A stretch of DNA of 64,000 bases, taken from NCBI RefSeq assembly GCF_013407165.1, contig NZ_CP026994.1, positions 1-64,000 on the forward strand, read 5' to 3'. The position numbers were made by a program, and so were the translations under genes. This DNA is from Nitrosopumilus oxyclinae. Its GTDB lineage: Archaea > Thermoproteota > Nitrososphaeria > Nitrososphaerales > Nitrosopumilaceae. A model generated the notes under the pieces. That model had not been told where the DNA came from, ran no database searches, and saw nothing but the letters and a program-made list of their open reading frames with translations. Positions 52,214 to 63,700 of this stretch are shown one piece after another (within the stretch, counting starts at the first letter, position 1; each line of letters opens with the position of its first letter).

Positions 52214-54142
52214 ATGGCACTATCTGGGATAGAATTACGATATTTAGTTGATACAATTACCGAACAAGTTCAAGGATACTATATCAGTAACATTTATGGA
52301 ATTACTAAAGATAGCATTCTCTTCAAACTTCATCATACAGAAAAGAGTGATCTATTCATGATGATTTCAACATCAGGTGTTTGGTTAACTACAGTAAAAA
52401 TTGATCAAATGGAACCAAATAGATTACTTAAAAGATTACGAAGTGATCTTTTACGATTAAAATTAAAGAAAATTGAACAAATTGGTGCAGAGAGAATAGC
52501 ATACTTTACTTTTGAAGGATTTGGAAAAGAACTAGTTTTAGTAGGAGAATTTTTTGGAGATGGAAATATTTTACTATGTAACAATGAAATGAAAATTCTT
52601 GCATTACAGCATTCAATCGATGTAAGACATAGAAAATTAGGGGTTGGTTTGGAATATGTTCAACCTCCTAATAGCGGATTAGATATTTTTAATTTGAAAC
52701 AGTCGGACTTTGATGAACTTAAAACAACAGATTTAGTTGCAGCAAAATGGTTTGGAAGAACTTTGGGTTTGCCAAAAAAATATGTCGAGGCTGTTTTTGA
52801 AATTGCACAAATTGATGGAAAAAGAATTGGAAATTTACTAACTGAGGAAGAGATTAAAATAATTTTTGAAACCGTTAAAAAAATTGTTTCAGATATAATA
52901 TCTGGCAATCATAATGCTGTTATAGTTCGAAATGAAAAAACAGAAGTTCTTCCTCTCAGATTAGGAAAACTAGAAGGAGAAATAACACAAGCCAATAGTT
53001 TCATTGAAGGATTAGATACTGTATTTACTGAAAATATTATAGAAAAAGGAAAATCTGTACAATCAAGTGGTTCAGATAAGAAAATAAAGGAATTGCAAAC
53101 ACAAATTTCTGAACAAGAAAAAGCTATTGAAATAGTTAAAGAAAGATCTAAAAATATTACAGCAGTAGCAAATTCACTTTTTGAAATGGTATCAAAAGGA
53201 ATTTTATCCCTTGAAGATACTTCTGCTCAAGAAATCTTAGCAACTCACAATGCAAAATTAGTTAGTGAAAAAGGACTTTCATTAATTGTTATTCAAGATG
53301 AAAAAATAAAAATAAATATTCAATCTCCTCTTCAATCAATTGCATCAGTATTATTCAATGAAGCAAAAAAACAATCAGCTGCAATCTCCTCAATTCAATC
53401 AATCAAAGAGAAAACAGAGAAAAAACTAGAAAAATTTCAGAATAAAACTGAATCTGAACAAGATCTTTTTGTTGTTACAGAAATTAGAAAGAAAAATTGG
53501 TACGAAAGATACAGATGGTTTTTTACAACTGATGGTTATCTTACCGTAGGTGGAAGAGATGCAGCATCAAATTCAGCTGTTGTTAGAAAACATTTAGATA
53601 AAAATGATAAAATATTTCATGGTGATATTTTTGGTTCACCATTTTTTATTTTAAAAGATGCTGAACTTGCACCTGATACAAGTATGAATGAAATTGCACA
53701 TGCAACTGTTTGTTTTAGTAGAGCTTGGAGAGAAGGGATGTATGGTGTAAGTGCTTATTGGATTCATCCTGATCAAGTAAAAAAATCTGCACCCAGTGGA
53801 GAATTTTTACCTAAAGGATCATTTACCATTGAAGGACAAAGGAATTTTATCAAATCTGAAACTCTTAGACTAGCTGTAGGTATCATTAAACAAGATGATG
53901 ATTATGTTTTAACATGTGGTCCTCCTGAACCAATCAAAAAATATTCTACGTTATATGCAATTATTGAACCACATGGTTCAGATATGGCTGAGACAGCCAA
54001 AAAAATTAGAATTGAATTTTCAAAATTCGAAGAAGAAATTGCAAAAAATATCCCTATAGATGATTATGTACGTGCATTGCCAGCTGGAAAAAGTCAAATT
54101 ATTAAAGTAGAATATGGTGATGCAACTCTACTTCCTTTGTAA
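52214..54142 (+). CDS. rqcH: Ribosome-quality-control factor NEMF/Rqc2-type (RqcH)
   Basis: This factor binds stalled large ribosomal subunits and adds C-terminal tails. Domains in order: NFACT-N (about 1-200, ALSGIELRYLVDTITEQVQG), a helix-hairpin-helix and long coiled coil (about 200-430), NFACT-R (about 435-560: WYERYRWFFTTDGYLTVGGRD, the GGRDAxxN motif), and a C-terminal part (560-642). The 642 residues match archaeal forms. It lies 70 bases upstream of the 15-bp satellite. It is isolated, with no partner gene nearby. Confidence 0.92.
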   Translation: MALSGIELRYLVDTITEQVQGYYISNIYGITKDSILFKLHHTEKSDLFMMISTSGVWLTTVKIDQMEPNRLLKRLRSDLLRLKLKKIEQIGAERIAYFTFEGFGKELVLVGEFFGDGNILLCNNEMKILALQHSIDVRHRKLGVGLEYVQPPNSGLDIFNLKQSDFDELKTTDLVAAKWFGRTLGLPKKYVEAVFEIAQIDGKRIGNLLTEEEIKIIFETVKKIVSDIISGNHNAVIVRNEKTEVLPLRLGKLEGEITQANSFIEGLDTVFTENIIEKGKSVQSSGSDKKIKELQTQISEQEKAIEIVKERSKNITAVANSLFEMVSKGILSLEDTSAQEILATHNAKLVSEKGLSLIVIQDEKIKINIQSPLQSIASVLFNEAKKQSAAISSIQSIKEKTEKKLEKFQNKTESEQDLFVVTEIRKKNWYERYRWFFTTDGYLTVGGRDAASNSAVVRKHLDKNDKIFHGDIFGSPFFILKDAELAPDTSMNEIAHATVCFSRAWREGMYGVSAYWIHPDQVKKSAPSGEFLPKGSFTIEGQRNFIKSETLRLAVGIIKQDDDYVLTCGPPEPIKKYSTLYAIIEPHGSDMAETAKKIRIEFSKFEEEIAKNIPIDDYVRALPAGKSQIIKVEYGDATLLPL

Positions 54143-54165
54143 ATACCAAATCTTTTTTAGTTTCA

Positions 54166-54380
54166 ACATTATTCACTACAACATTATTCACTACAACATT
54201 ATTCACTACAACATTATTCACTACAACATTATTCACTACAACATTATTCACTACAACATTATTCACTACAACATTATTCACTACAACATTATTCACTACA
54301 ACATTATTCACTACAACATTATTCACTACAACATTATTCACTACAACATTATTCACTACAACATTATTCACTACAACATT
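54166..54380. repeat. 15-bp satellite: 14 perfect tandem copies plus a partial
   Basis: The unit acattattcactaca occurs 14 times without any change at 54166-54375 and a five-base partial copy follows. It is non-coding: no frame with a credible start or composition covers it, although in-frame repeats (VVNN in one direction) make it look like an ORF. It begins 24 bases after the rqcH stop and lies upstream of the giant surface-protein gene. Perfect identity of copies suggests recent slippage or unequal exchange. Possible roles are a terminator-like spacer or nucleoid protein site; I cannot tell. Confidence 0.95.
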
Positions 54381-54731
54381 TTTTAAAAATAAAAATATAA
54401 TTTTCAAAAATTATTACAATTCAAAATTTAGATCCAATTCTCTATTTTTTCATCAAAATTCATCAAAAATCAGAGATCCAAATCGGATCAATGTATCTAC
54501 TTAATTTCCACCATGGAATCAGTTTTTTAGGTACATTTCCACCTCCTTTATCGCTTTTTGTGAATCATTTTTTGTTGGTGTAGAAGAAGATGAGGTGTTT
54601 ACCTTAGACTATCCTATGGATAGCATTATTGGATTTTTCAATCCTCTAGAGAATTCTCTACACCAAATTCTTGCAAATCAAATTCTACACCAAGAAATTT
54701 TTGCAAATATTTGCGTGGAGGATTTTTTTAA
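54381..54731 (+). promoter_or_regulatory. Leader region of the giant surface-protein gene
   Basis: No gene is supported in these 351 bases. Elements seen: GATCC...GGATC hairpin (54475-54489); TTGGTGTAGAA (54575-54585) and its exact complement TTCTACACCAA (54683-54693); CTATCC-TAT-GGATAG hairpin (54609-54623); TAGAGAATTCTCTA perfect palindrome (54647-54660); and a near-direct repeat CTACACCAA...TTGCAAAT (two copies, about 54658-54710). GGAGG at 54717-54721 is a Shine-Dalgarno sequence 10 bases before the TTG start. A long untranslated, structured leader is likely. Confidence 0.55.
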
Positions 54732-57700
54732 TTGAGAACTCTTCTATCTTTTGTTGCAATTTTGTTGTTAGCTACATCCAGTTTACCACTTGGATTTGCA
54801 GACATTACACCAGTTGATTCATCAAACCATGAATCAATAGAACAAACACCTACACAAATAAGAAAAACTATTTCTGTAAATCTTGATGAATCTATGGGAT
54901 TTTCAACTGATGATCCAAGAAAAAAACAAGTTGAAAGTATGTCTCAATTCATTGAAGAATATTCATCAAAATTAATTTATCTTGATGAAGATCTATCAAT
55001 TAGTACATCAACATCTGATCAAAAAATTCATTATGATTATGTTGCAGTTCAATTACAACCAAAAGTTGAAAGAATTTTACAGACAGATAAACTTCGTGAT
55101 GATAGAAAAAAGAATCTTAAAATTGAATCATTTTATTTTGATAATTTAGGTCAACAACAATCTGAAGATTTAATTTCAATTGATTCAAATATTTTACAAA
55201 CAATATTTTTTACTGATCCATTTAAATTAATTTCTGATTCTTTATTAGAACATGATATTTTAGAAATTGAAAATATTCTTGATGAGCAATCTTTTGTAAA
55301 TATTTTTAATTATATTTCTAATTTTGAGCCATCTTTTATTTTGGATAATTCTTTTGTTGTTGTTATTTTTACTCCACTTGTTTTCTTTTTATTCATTTTT
55401 GCTGAAGATGTTAAATTTAAATTTGAAAAAATTCGTCCTCTACTTTCTCTTGTTTGTGTTTTTATTATTTTATCAACCGTTATTGTAACTCCATATTCTA
55501 TTTCATCAAGTTACTGGCCTGAAGCTTATGCTGATACTGGTGACATGAATGAACTAATTTATGATAATACAACTGCCTCAGATGACATCTCATCTTCTTC
55601 TACACCAGCTGAAGATACAGAAACTTCTGAGGCTACAACTTCTGATAGCACTGATTCCCCAGTGGATTCAACCTCATCTTCTTCTACACCAGCTGAAGAT
55701 ACTGAATCCACTGAGGTTTCATCTTCTACTCAACCAACTGCCTCAGATGACATCTCATCTTCTTCTACACCAGCTGAAGATACAGAAACTTCTGAGGCTA
55801 CAACTTCTGATAGCACTGATTCCCCAGTGGATTCAACCTCATCTTCTTCTACACCAGCTGAAGATACTGAATCCACTGAGGTTTCATCTTCTACTCAACC
55901 AACTGCCTCAGATGACATCTCATCTTCTTCTACACCAGCTGAAGATACAGAAACTTCTGAGGCTACAACTTCTGATAGCACTGATTCCCCAGTGGATTCA
56001 ACCTCATCTTCTTCTACACCAGCTGAAGATACTGAATCCACTGAGGTTTCATCTAATCAAACTTTGATCAATAACATAGTCACTAACAGTACAACAACTG
56101 AAGTTATTCCTACTAACAGTACAACAACTGAAGTTATTCCTACTAACAGTACAACAACTGAAGTTATTCCTACTAACAGTACAACAACTGAAGTTATTCC
56201 TACTAACAGTACAACAACTGAAGTTATTCCTACTAACAGTACAACAACTGAAGTTATCCCAGTCAATGGAACAATAGGCACCAACTCTACAGGCATCATC
56301 CCAGTCAATGGAACAATAGGCACCAACTCTACAGGCATCATCCCAGTCAATGGAACAATAGGCACCAACTCTACAGGCATCATCCCAGTCAATGGAACAA
56401 TAGGCACCAACTCTACAGGCATCATCCCAGTCAATGGAACAATAGGCACCAACTCTACAGGCATCATCCCAGTCAATGGAACAATAGGCACCAACTCTAC
56501 AGGCATCATCCCAGTCAATGGAACAATAGGCACCAACTCTACAGGCATCATCCCAGTCAATGGAACAATAGGCACCAACTCTACAGTTCTAGATGTACCC
56601 ATAATATTACCAAATGCCACGGAATCTTGGCAATTTGAGACTCAGGTGAATGGCTCGCAATTTATTGGAGATGTGTACATTGAGGAGACTGATTCTAGCC
56701 TTATTCTAGATGGTGATGGATATGTTGCAAATAATGGAAATTCGACTAGCAATATATCAAATCTCTCAATCACAGCTTGGGTAAATCCTGATTATTCCGG
56801 CGGTTCAGCAGAATTTACAGTAATTAGTAAGGAAAGAGCATTTGCTCTAACAATTAACAATAATATCGAACCAAAACACATTGCTATTTTCTCTCTATTT
56901 GATGGAATCACATGGCATTCTGTTCAAACAACTGAAAAAATTGGAGATGATTGGTCTCATATTGCTGCAACATTTAATGGAACAACATTATCAATCTATA
57001 CAAATGGAACACATTCAAACACAAATGAATCAATTGAAAAAATTGAATTAACAATTAATGGACAACTCGAAGCTAAAACAATTGAAACAATTGAATCTAC
57101 ATCTGATATTGTAATTGGTGCATCACTTGATAATAATAGATCACTTGATGATGTTACAAAACAATTCTTTGGTGAAATTAAAGAAATTAATATTTTTAAT
57201 GTTTATCTTACAGCAGAACAAGTAGAAGAAATTTATCTACAAACATTACCTATAATACAATCATTATACAATAATACAATAGTAGAAATTATTGAAGATA
57301 AAAAAGATCTAGTAGTTATTGATGTATTAACACCTAAATCAATTTCTAATTCAACTAACATTAATGGAACAAATACTGATACAACTATTGATTCACTAAA
57401 TGCAACTGATTCATTATTCATATTTAATGATACACAAGGATATATTCCAATTGTAGAAGAATCATTAAATGAAGAACTAAACCAATTAACAATATCTACA
57501 TGGATTAATCCATCTTACACATCTGGTTCAGCAGAATTTGCAGTTGTATCTAAAGAAAATTCATTTGTTCTTGGAATTAATAATATTTATTCACCTGAGA
57601 AAGTTTCAACATTTGCAATCTTTGATGGAATAACATGGACAAAAATTTCTGGCACAACAGAAGTACATGATTGGTCACATTTAGTTGCAGTAATCAATGG

Positions 57701-60700
57701 AACAGAACTTTCATTATATCTAAATGGTAATCTAGAATCACAAACAATAATTCCTGAATCATTTACAATTTTAGAAGGAGAAGTTTCAACAGTATCTGCT
57801 GAAATTGCAGAAAATGATTCTGATTTGATCATCGGTGCATATCTTAACACACTTAGAAGCAAGGTATCCCTCTCAAATCACTTTTCAGGAACAATTGATG
57901 ATGTTTTAGTATACAAAGAAGCCCTTTCACAGGCACAAATCAAGGAGATTTACGCCGGTTATGTAGTGCCATCTGAGAATTACAACATTCCTTTCGAATC
58001 TCAACTTTTATCTTTCACTGATGTACTTACAGTATTTGTAAATAATTCAACAGTATCTGAAACTGTCTATGTTGCACCAATTAACATTACATCAACTGCT
58101 CCATTAGCAGTACAATCACTATCATTTTCTGATTATGTATCATACAAGATTAATGGTGATTCAAATCAATCATCAGTTGATGTAATAGTATTTTCTGATG
58201 TTGTAGTAGCAACAATCATTCCTTATGATACAACAAGAAATGACGACATACAAATCATTTCTGAATCATTGTCCTTCTCTGATGTTGTAGTAGCAACAAT
58301 CATTCCTTATGATACAACAAGAAATGACGACATACAAATCATTTCTGAATCATTGTCCTTCTCTGATGTACTTTCAATATCAATTAATGACATTAATCTA
58401 GTTACTCTATCAGAATCCCTATCATTAAATTCTAAATTACTCTCTAGCAATTATACATTCACAGCAAATAATGTTACATCTGATATCATACTAGAGCATG
58501 ACACAATTGAAATCAATAAACAGGTTACATGGACACATGATGTAACATTCTCAAATTACACTGATTCTGTTGCAGTAGAAATTCCAGCAGATGCAGAAAT
58601 TCTTATGATTAAATCTTTCAGTAACACTTCAGAAAATATAATCTTTGATTCCAAAAACTACGTACAAACGAATTCCACATACACAGGACTATATGATGAT
58701 GCTGATATTTCAAACAAAGATCTAAAGAAATTCTTTAGACTAGTTGACTCTGTTCAAACAATTGAATCAAACATCAACAATACAAATGAAAAGATTTCAT
58801 ACTATGCAAACCTTGACAATGCCAAAGCACACAAAAAACTCGACAAACTAAATGAAAAATTAGACAAGCTAGAAGACAAACTAGAGGACAAACTAGAGAA
58901 AATTTCAGTTATTGTTCCTCTTGCATCTCTTCAACAAGTAGGTAAGATGCTACAACAAAACATGCCTCTCAAAGTCTTGGTTCTTAACAATACAGATGAT
59001 AATGTAGAGTTGACCTTTACTACACCTGCACCAACTACTGTAGAGGAGGATAACTCTGATAATGACAAATTCAACAAAAAGGTTACAGTTTCCCACAAAT
59101 CAGCATTACACTATACCAATGTCACAGCATATTCTGATCTTCCAGAAGATCTAGTAGAGGCAGGAACTGATTTCAAACTATTCTGGAACATTAACAATAC
59201 CAGAGTAAATGTTACAGATGATCCAAGATTTGCAGTAGAATTTGTCGATTCTGATGTAAATGGAATTATAGATCAGATGAAATGGATAGTTCCACAATTA
59301 TCAGAGCAAGAATTTGACATAGAAGCAGATCTTGAAATCATTAATGTTCAAAGCTATCCTGCAGTAGGCGGAAACTGGAAAGTAAGATTTACAACAAATG
59401 GTACTGCTGATCTAACAATCACTGCAGTTAATGGAACAACATTTGGCACTGTATCCCCTGATGATTTAAAATTCTTGGAGCTAAACAACGGTACTCATAC
59501 ACTTAATCCAATTGTAAATGGTAACACAATTACTTATTACAATTATTCTAGTACAGAGGAAGGATTTGAGGAATCACAAGTTCTAACTCCATTTAAACAT
59601 CATTTGATGTTCCAGTTTGGTAACAAGACAGCATTTGCACACAACTCTGCATTTGTTCCAAATGGCCCACAGGCAATTACTTTGTATGGTAGTCCTATTG
59701 TATTTGGTTCGCCTGATACTGAAGATGATATGGCAACTACTAATGCAGTATTTCCTGGTTGGGATGAAGCAGCTGAGAGACAAGATTCAATTTTCACACA
59801 CAACAGTGGTGCTGGTGGTTGTGATGGTTTGGAGGATACTGGATGTATTTCAATCAATGCAACAGAAGCAGGAACATACAGAGTCAATTACGGATTAAGC
59901 ATAGCACAAGGACAAATTGATGTTGGTAGATGGCAAGCAGTTTCATTTATCCAAAATGATACTGATGGTATTGGCGGCTATGGTATTGGAGATGGAATGT
60001 CATGTTATGATTCTGCATATGATAGAAATTCAGAAAACTCTGATGGTGTTGCATTCTCTGGTGAATGTCTAGTAAAACTTGATGCAAACGGTTCCATTAG
60101 ACTTGGTTTATCCAAAGTATCTGATGTATCTGATCCAGATGGCTACGTATTCACAGACAATAGAAACTGGCTATCAATGGTAAAGGTTGAAAATCCTACA
60201 ATCTCTCTTAGTAAATCAGGAGGTACACTATCTGTTACTGCCACTCCAGCTGATATGACGTTCCTTGATGCAGATATTATAACCTATAATGCTAGTACAT
60301 TTACCTTTGATGGTTCATCTGCTAATGCAGAAATTACAGTAGATGAAGATGGATTCTACAAGGTATCATACAGTGCTCTTGTTGAACTCCCAGGAACTGC
60401 AAGAACTAGCATAATTGGTAAAATACAAACAAACACTGGTGGCTCATTTGTTGATGATGTGTATGGTAGTAGTCTTACATACATTAGAGGTGGAGATGGT
60501 ATTAATTTTGGTGCACCAACAGCATCTGCAATTCTTGAGCTAAATGCAGGCGATGAATTAAAGATTGTTTTAGAAGATGAAATAGCAGGAACTTCAACTG
60601 CTACTGATTATCATCTTGATGTTGAATTTCTTGGACCAAACACTTCTGCAAATGTTCTAAGAGTTTACAACGCTACTGGTGGACTTAACATTGATGTTAT

Positions 60701-63700
60701 TTCAAGTGATGTTCTAATTGATTGGGATACGTCTGATGAGATAGGAAGTCATTTCACATTTACTGGAACGCCATCATCTCCAACTGAAGATATTACAATT
60801 AACGTTGCTGGACTATATCATATTGCATATGGAGTTGATTCTGTAAAAGATGGTACTAGTACTGGTGACAGATTTAAACAAATAACCAGAGTACAAGTTG
60901 ATGATGGTACTGGATTTGTAGATGCTAAAGCATGTTTTGGTGACGGTTTTAGTAGAGGAAGCAATGCTGGTGAGGATCACAGAAAAATAACTTCATCATC
61001 AAGTTGTATGTTGGAGTTAGGAAAAGATGACAAGGTTAGAGTAGTTAGTCTCAAAACATCTGACCTTGGTACTGGCACTGATACTCATACTATCGCAGGC
61101 CAAACATATCTTACAATTCATGCTTTGACTATAAGCAATCCACCATTGGAAGAATCACTACCTCTTTCAGACGTCATAGAAACAGTATTGATTAAGAATA
61201 CAGCAGAATCATTAGCACTTTCAGATGTTGTTATAGCTACAAAAATGGCTAAATTCACACTTGATGAATCATTATCTCTAGTTGATGATCCTATATTTGT
61301 AGACAAGGACGGTGAAGTTCTTGTTACCTTAGCAGAAGATTTGATATTTGGAGCAGATATTACTAGAGCACAAGTTCTTCCAATTTCGCTACAAGAATCA
61401 CTCTCATTAGATGATATTGTTAATCGAAATGCTCCTTTCTCTCTTACAGAATCCCTTACATTATCTGATTCTATAATTGGAGAAGCATTTGTTCCATCCA
61501 ATCCTGACTTTAAGATACAACATGGTACTGTAGTAATACCTGCTAATGATTTTGATGATACAATAACTAGTTCTGGTGGTGCAGACTTTGATGTATGTAC
61601 AGGTGATTGTTTCATTATGCAAGTAAGTTCAAGACATTCTGGTATGGGTACTACATCTGGTGGTGGTACTCAGGATGCAAATGATGTTACAACATACATC
61701 TCTAGTGATGCAGGTCTAACTGTTGCTGGTACTGTTACATTTACCAGAGCAGACAATACAAATCCTGATAACAGAGTTGCATGGCAGATTCTAGAATACA
61801 TTGGTCTTGCAGGTGGTCCAAACGAGATGAAAGTATTAGATACAGGTACTGTTTCACTTGGAGCTACAACTGCTAATGCAGCAGGTGCTACAATTAGTGG
61901 TGGTGCAGCAGATGATGATGATGTTGCAGTAATCATTACAGGTGTTTCAAACACTAATGCTGGTGTAAATGCCTATACAGCAGGATTAGTCACTACTGAA
62001 TGGAAGGGTGCAAGCAACGTACCTGTCTTTAATAGAACTTCAACAACTGATGCAATTGATGTTTCATATGCTGTAGTTGAATTTACTGGTAAGAACTGGG
62101 ATTTGCAAAGAATAGAACATTTAGGAACTGATATTCCTTCTAATGCAGAACAAACTGAATCAATTGATGATGTAGGTGATCTTTCTCGTGCTTTTATCTT
62201 ACAAGCTCAGCAAAGAAGCCCCGATACTAATGATACAGATGGTCTTTGTGAAATGGGTGAGCAGGTATGGTTATCTGACACTGATACTTTATCATTTGCT
62301 CACGATGCTGATACTGGTTGTGATTATGAGGGTCATAACATAAACGAAGTTGTATGGATTCTTTCTAACTCTAATGCACAAACTGGAAAGAAGATGATCG
62401 TAGAGCATCAACAACCAACTCGAGCTCCAGGAGGATTAGAAGAAGATAATTGGCAAGTATCAATTAATTCTCTTACATATGGTACTGATGAGACGGCAAT
62501 TCTTGGTTTGACATCAAACTCTGATGGTAGTGGTAGTGCATTTCCTAGAGGATGGGTTATTGCAGAACTTACTGATTCTACTACGGTTGATTTCTGGCAA
62601 TCAGACTCTGATACACAACAACAAAAATACTCTTTCAGTGTTGTACAATGGCCTCGTTCAAAAATCATATCTTTATCACTTGCTGAAGATTTGGGATTAG
62701 CTGACATTATCCTTGTAGACAAGCCATACACTGAATCTCTAACAATTTCTGATGTTGTTGAAGTTGTAAATGATGCTAGAGTTGAACTTGTAGAATCATT
62801 ATCTCTAGTTGATAGCCCTGTATTTGTAGACAAGGACGGTCAAGTTCTATCTAATCTTGCTGAATCATTTTCATTTGATGATGGAACAGTATCTGTCTTA
62901 ATTCTACCAATTAAACCACAAGAATCATTGTTACTAGTTGATTCTGTAGAATTTACTCATGATAAAACTCTCACACTTGTTGAATCATTAGTGTTTGATG
63001 ATGAAATTCCTATTAGTGAAGTATTTCGATCTTCAAATCCTGACTTTAAGACACAACATGGTACATTTACAATAAGTGCTGCATCTACTACTGGAACAAT
63101 TACTAGTTCTGGTGGTGCAAATTTTGATGTATGTACAGGTGACTGTTTCATTATGCACACAAGTACAAGACAAACAGGTTCAGGTGATACGACTAATGGC
63201 GGTGTTCAAACTCCAGATAACTTTATGACCCATGTGTCAAATGATGGTGGTTTAACTACTGCAGGTACTGTTACATTTGCAAGATCTGGTTCTACTAATG
63301 ATAACAGAGTTGCATGGCAGATTCTAGAATACATTGGTCCTGCAGGAGGTCCAAACGAGATGAAAGTATTAGATACAGGTATTGTTTCATTTGGAACTAC
63401 AACTGCTAATGTAGCAGGAGCTACAATTAGTGGAGGTGCAGCAGATGATAATGATGTCGCAGTAATTATTACTGGTGTTAGCTCTGATGGTGGTGCAACT
63501 GACTATGATTCTTCTCTTGTTACTACTGAGTGGAGTGGTGCAAGCAACGTACCTGTCTTTAATAGAACTGCAGTAAATTCTGTATCACTTGATGTTTCAT
63601 ATGCTGTTGTAGAATTTACTGGTTCTGCATGGAATCTTCAAAGAGTTGAAAAAGTTGGCTCTGATTCTCCTTCTCCAATACAAACACAATCAATTACGGA

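Noticed and set aside
54102-54407. Minus-strand 101-codon frame (VVNN repeats) and plus-strand 90-codon frame (NIIHY repeats) across the satellite
   Set aside because: Any multiple-of-three repeat without a stop codon yields long frames. Neither has a credible start context or composition, and one overlaps the rqcH end.
54505-54733. Open frame in the leader (PLENSLHQILANQ...)
   Set aside because: It has no usable start codon except an internal ATG at 54618 leaving a very short product, and the direct repeats in it fit better as regulatory DNA.
55561-56067. 168-codon plus-strand frame of LLHQLKIQ repeats
   Set aside because: It is an out-of-phase reading of the 165-bp repeats in the giant gene, with an improbable composition.
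56057-56620. 187-codon minus-strand frame rich in VELVPIVPLTGMM repeats
   Set aside because: It is the antisense of the repeat block in the giant gene. The plus frame continues through it with domains on both sides.
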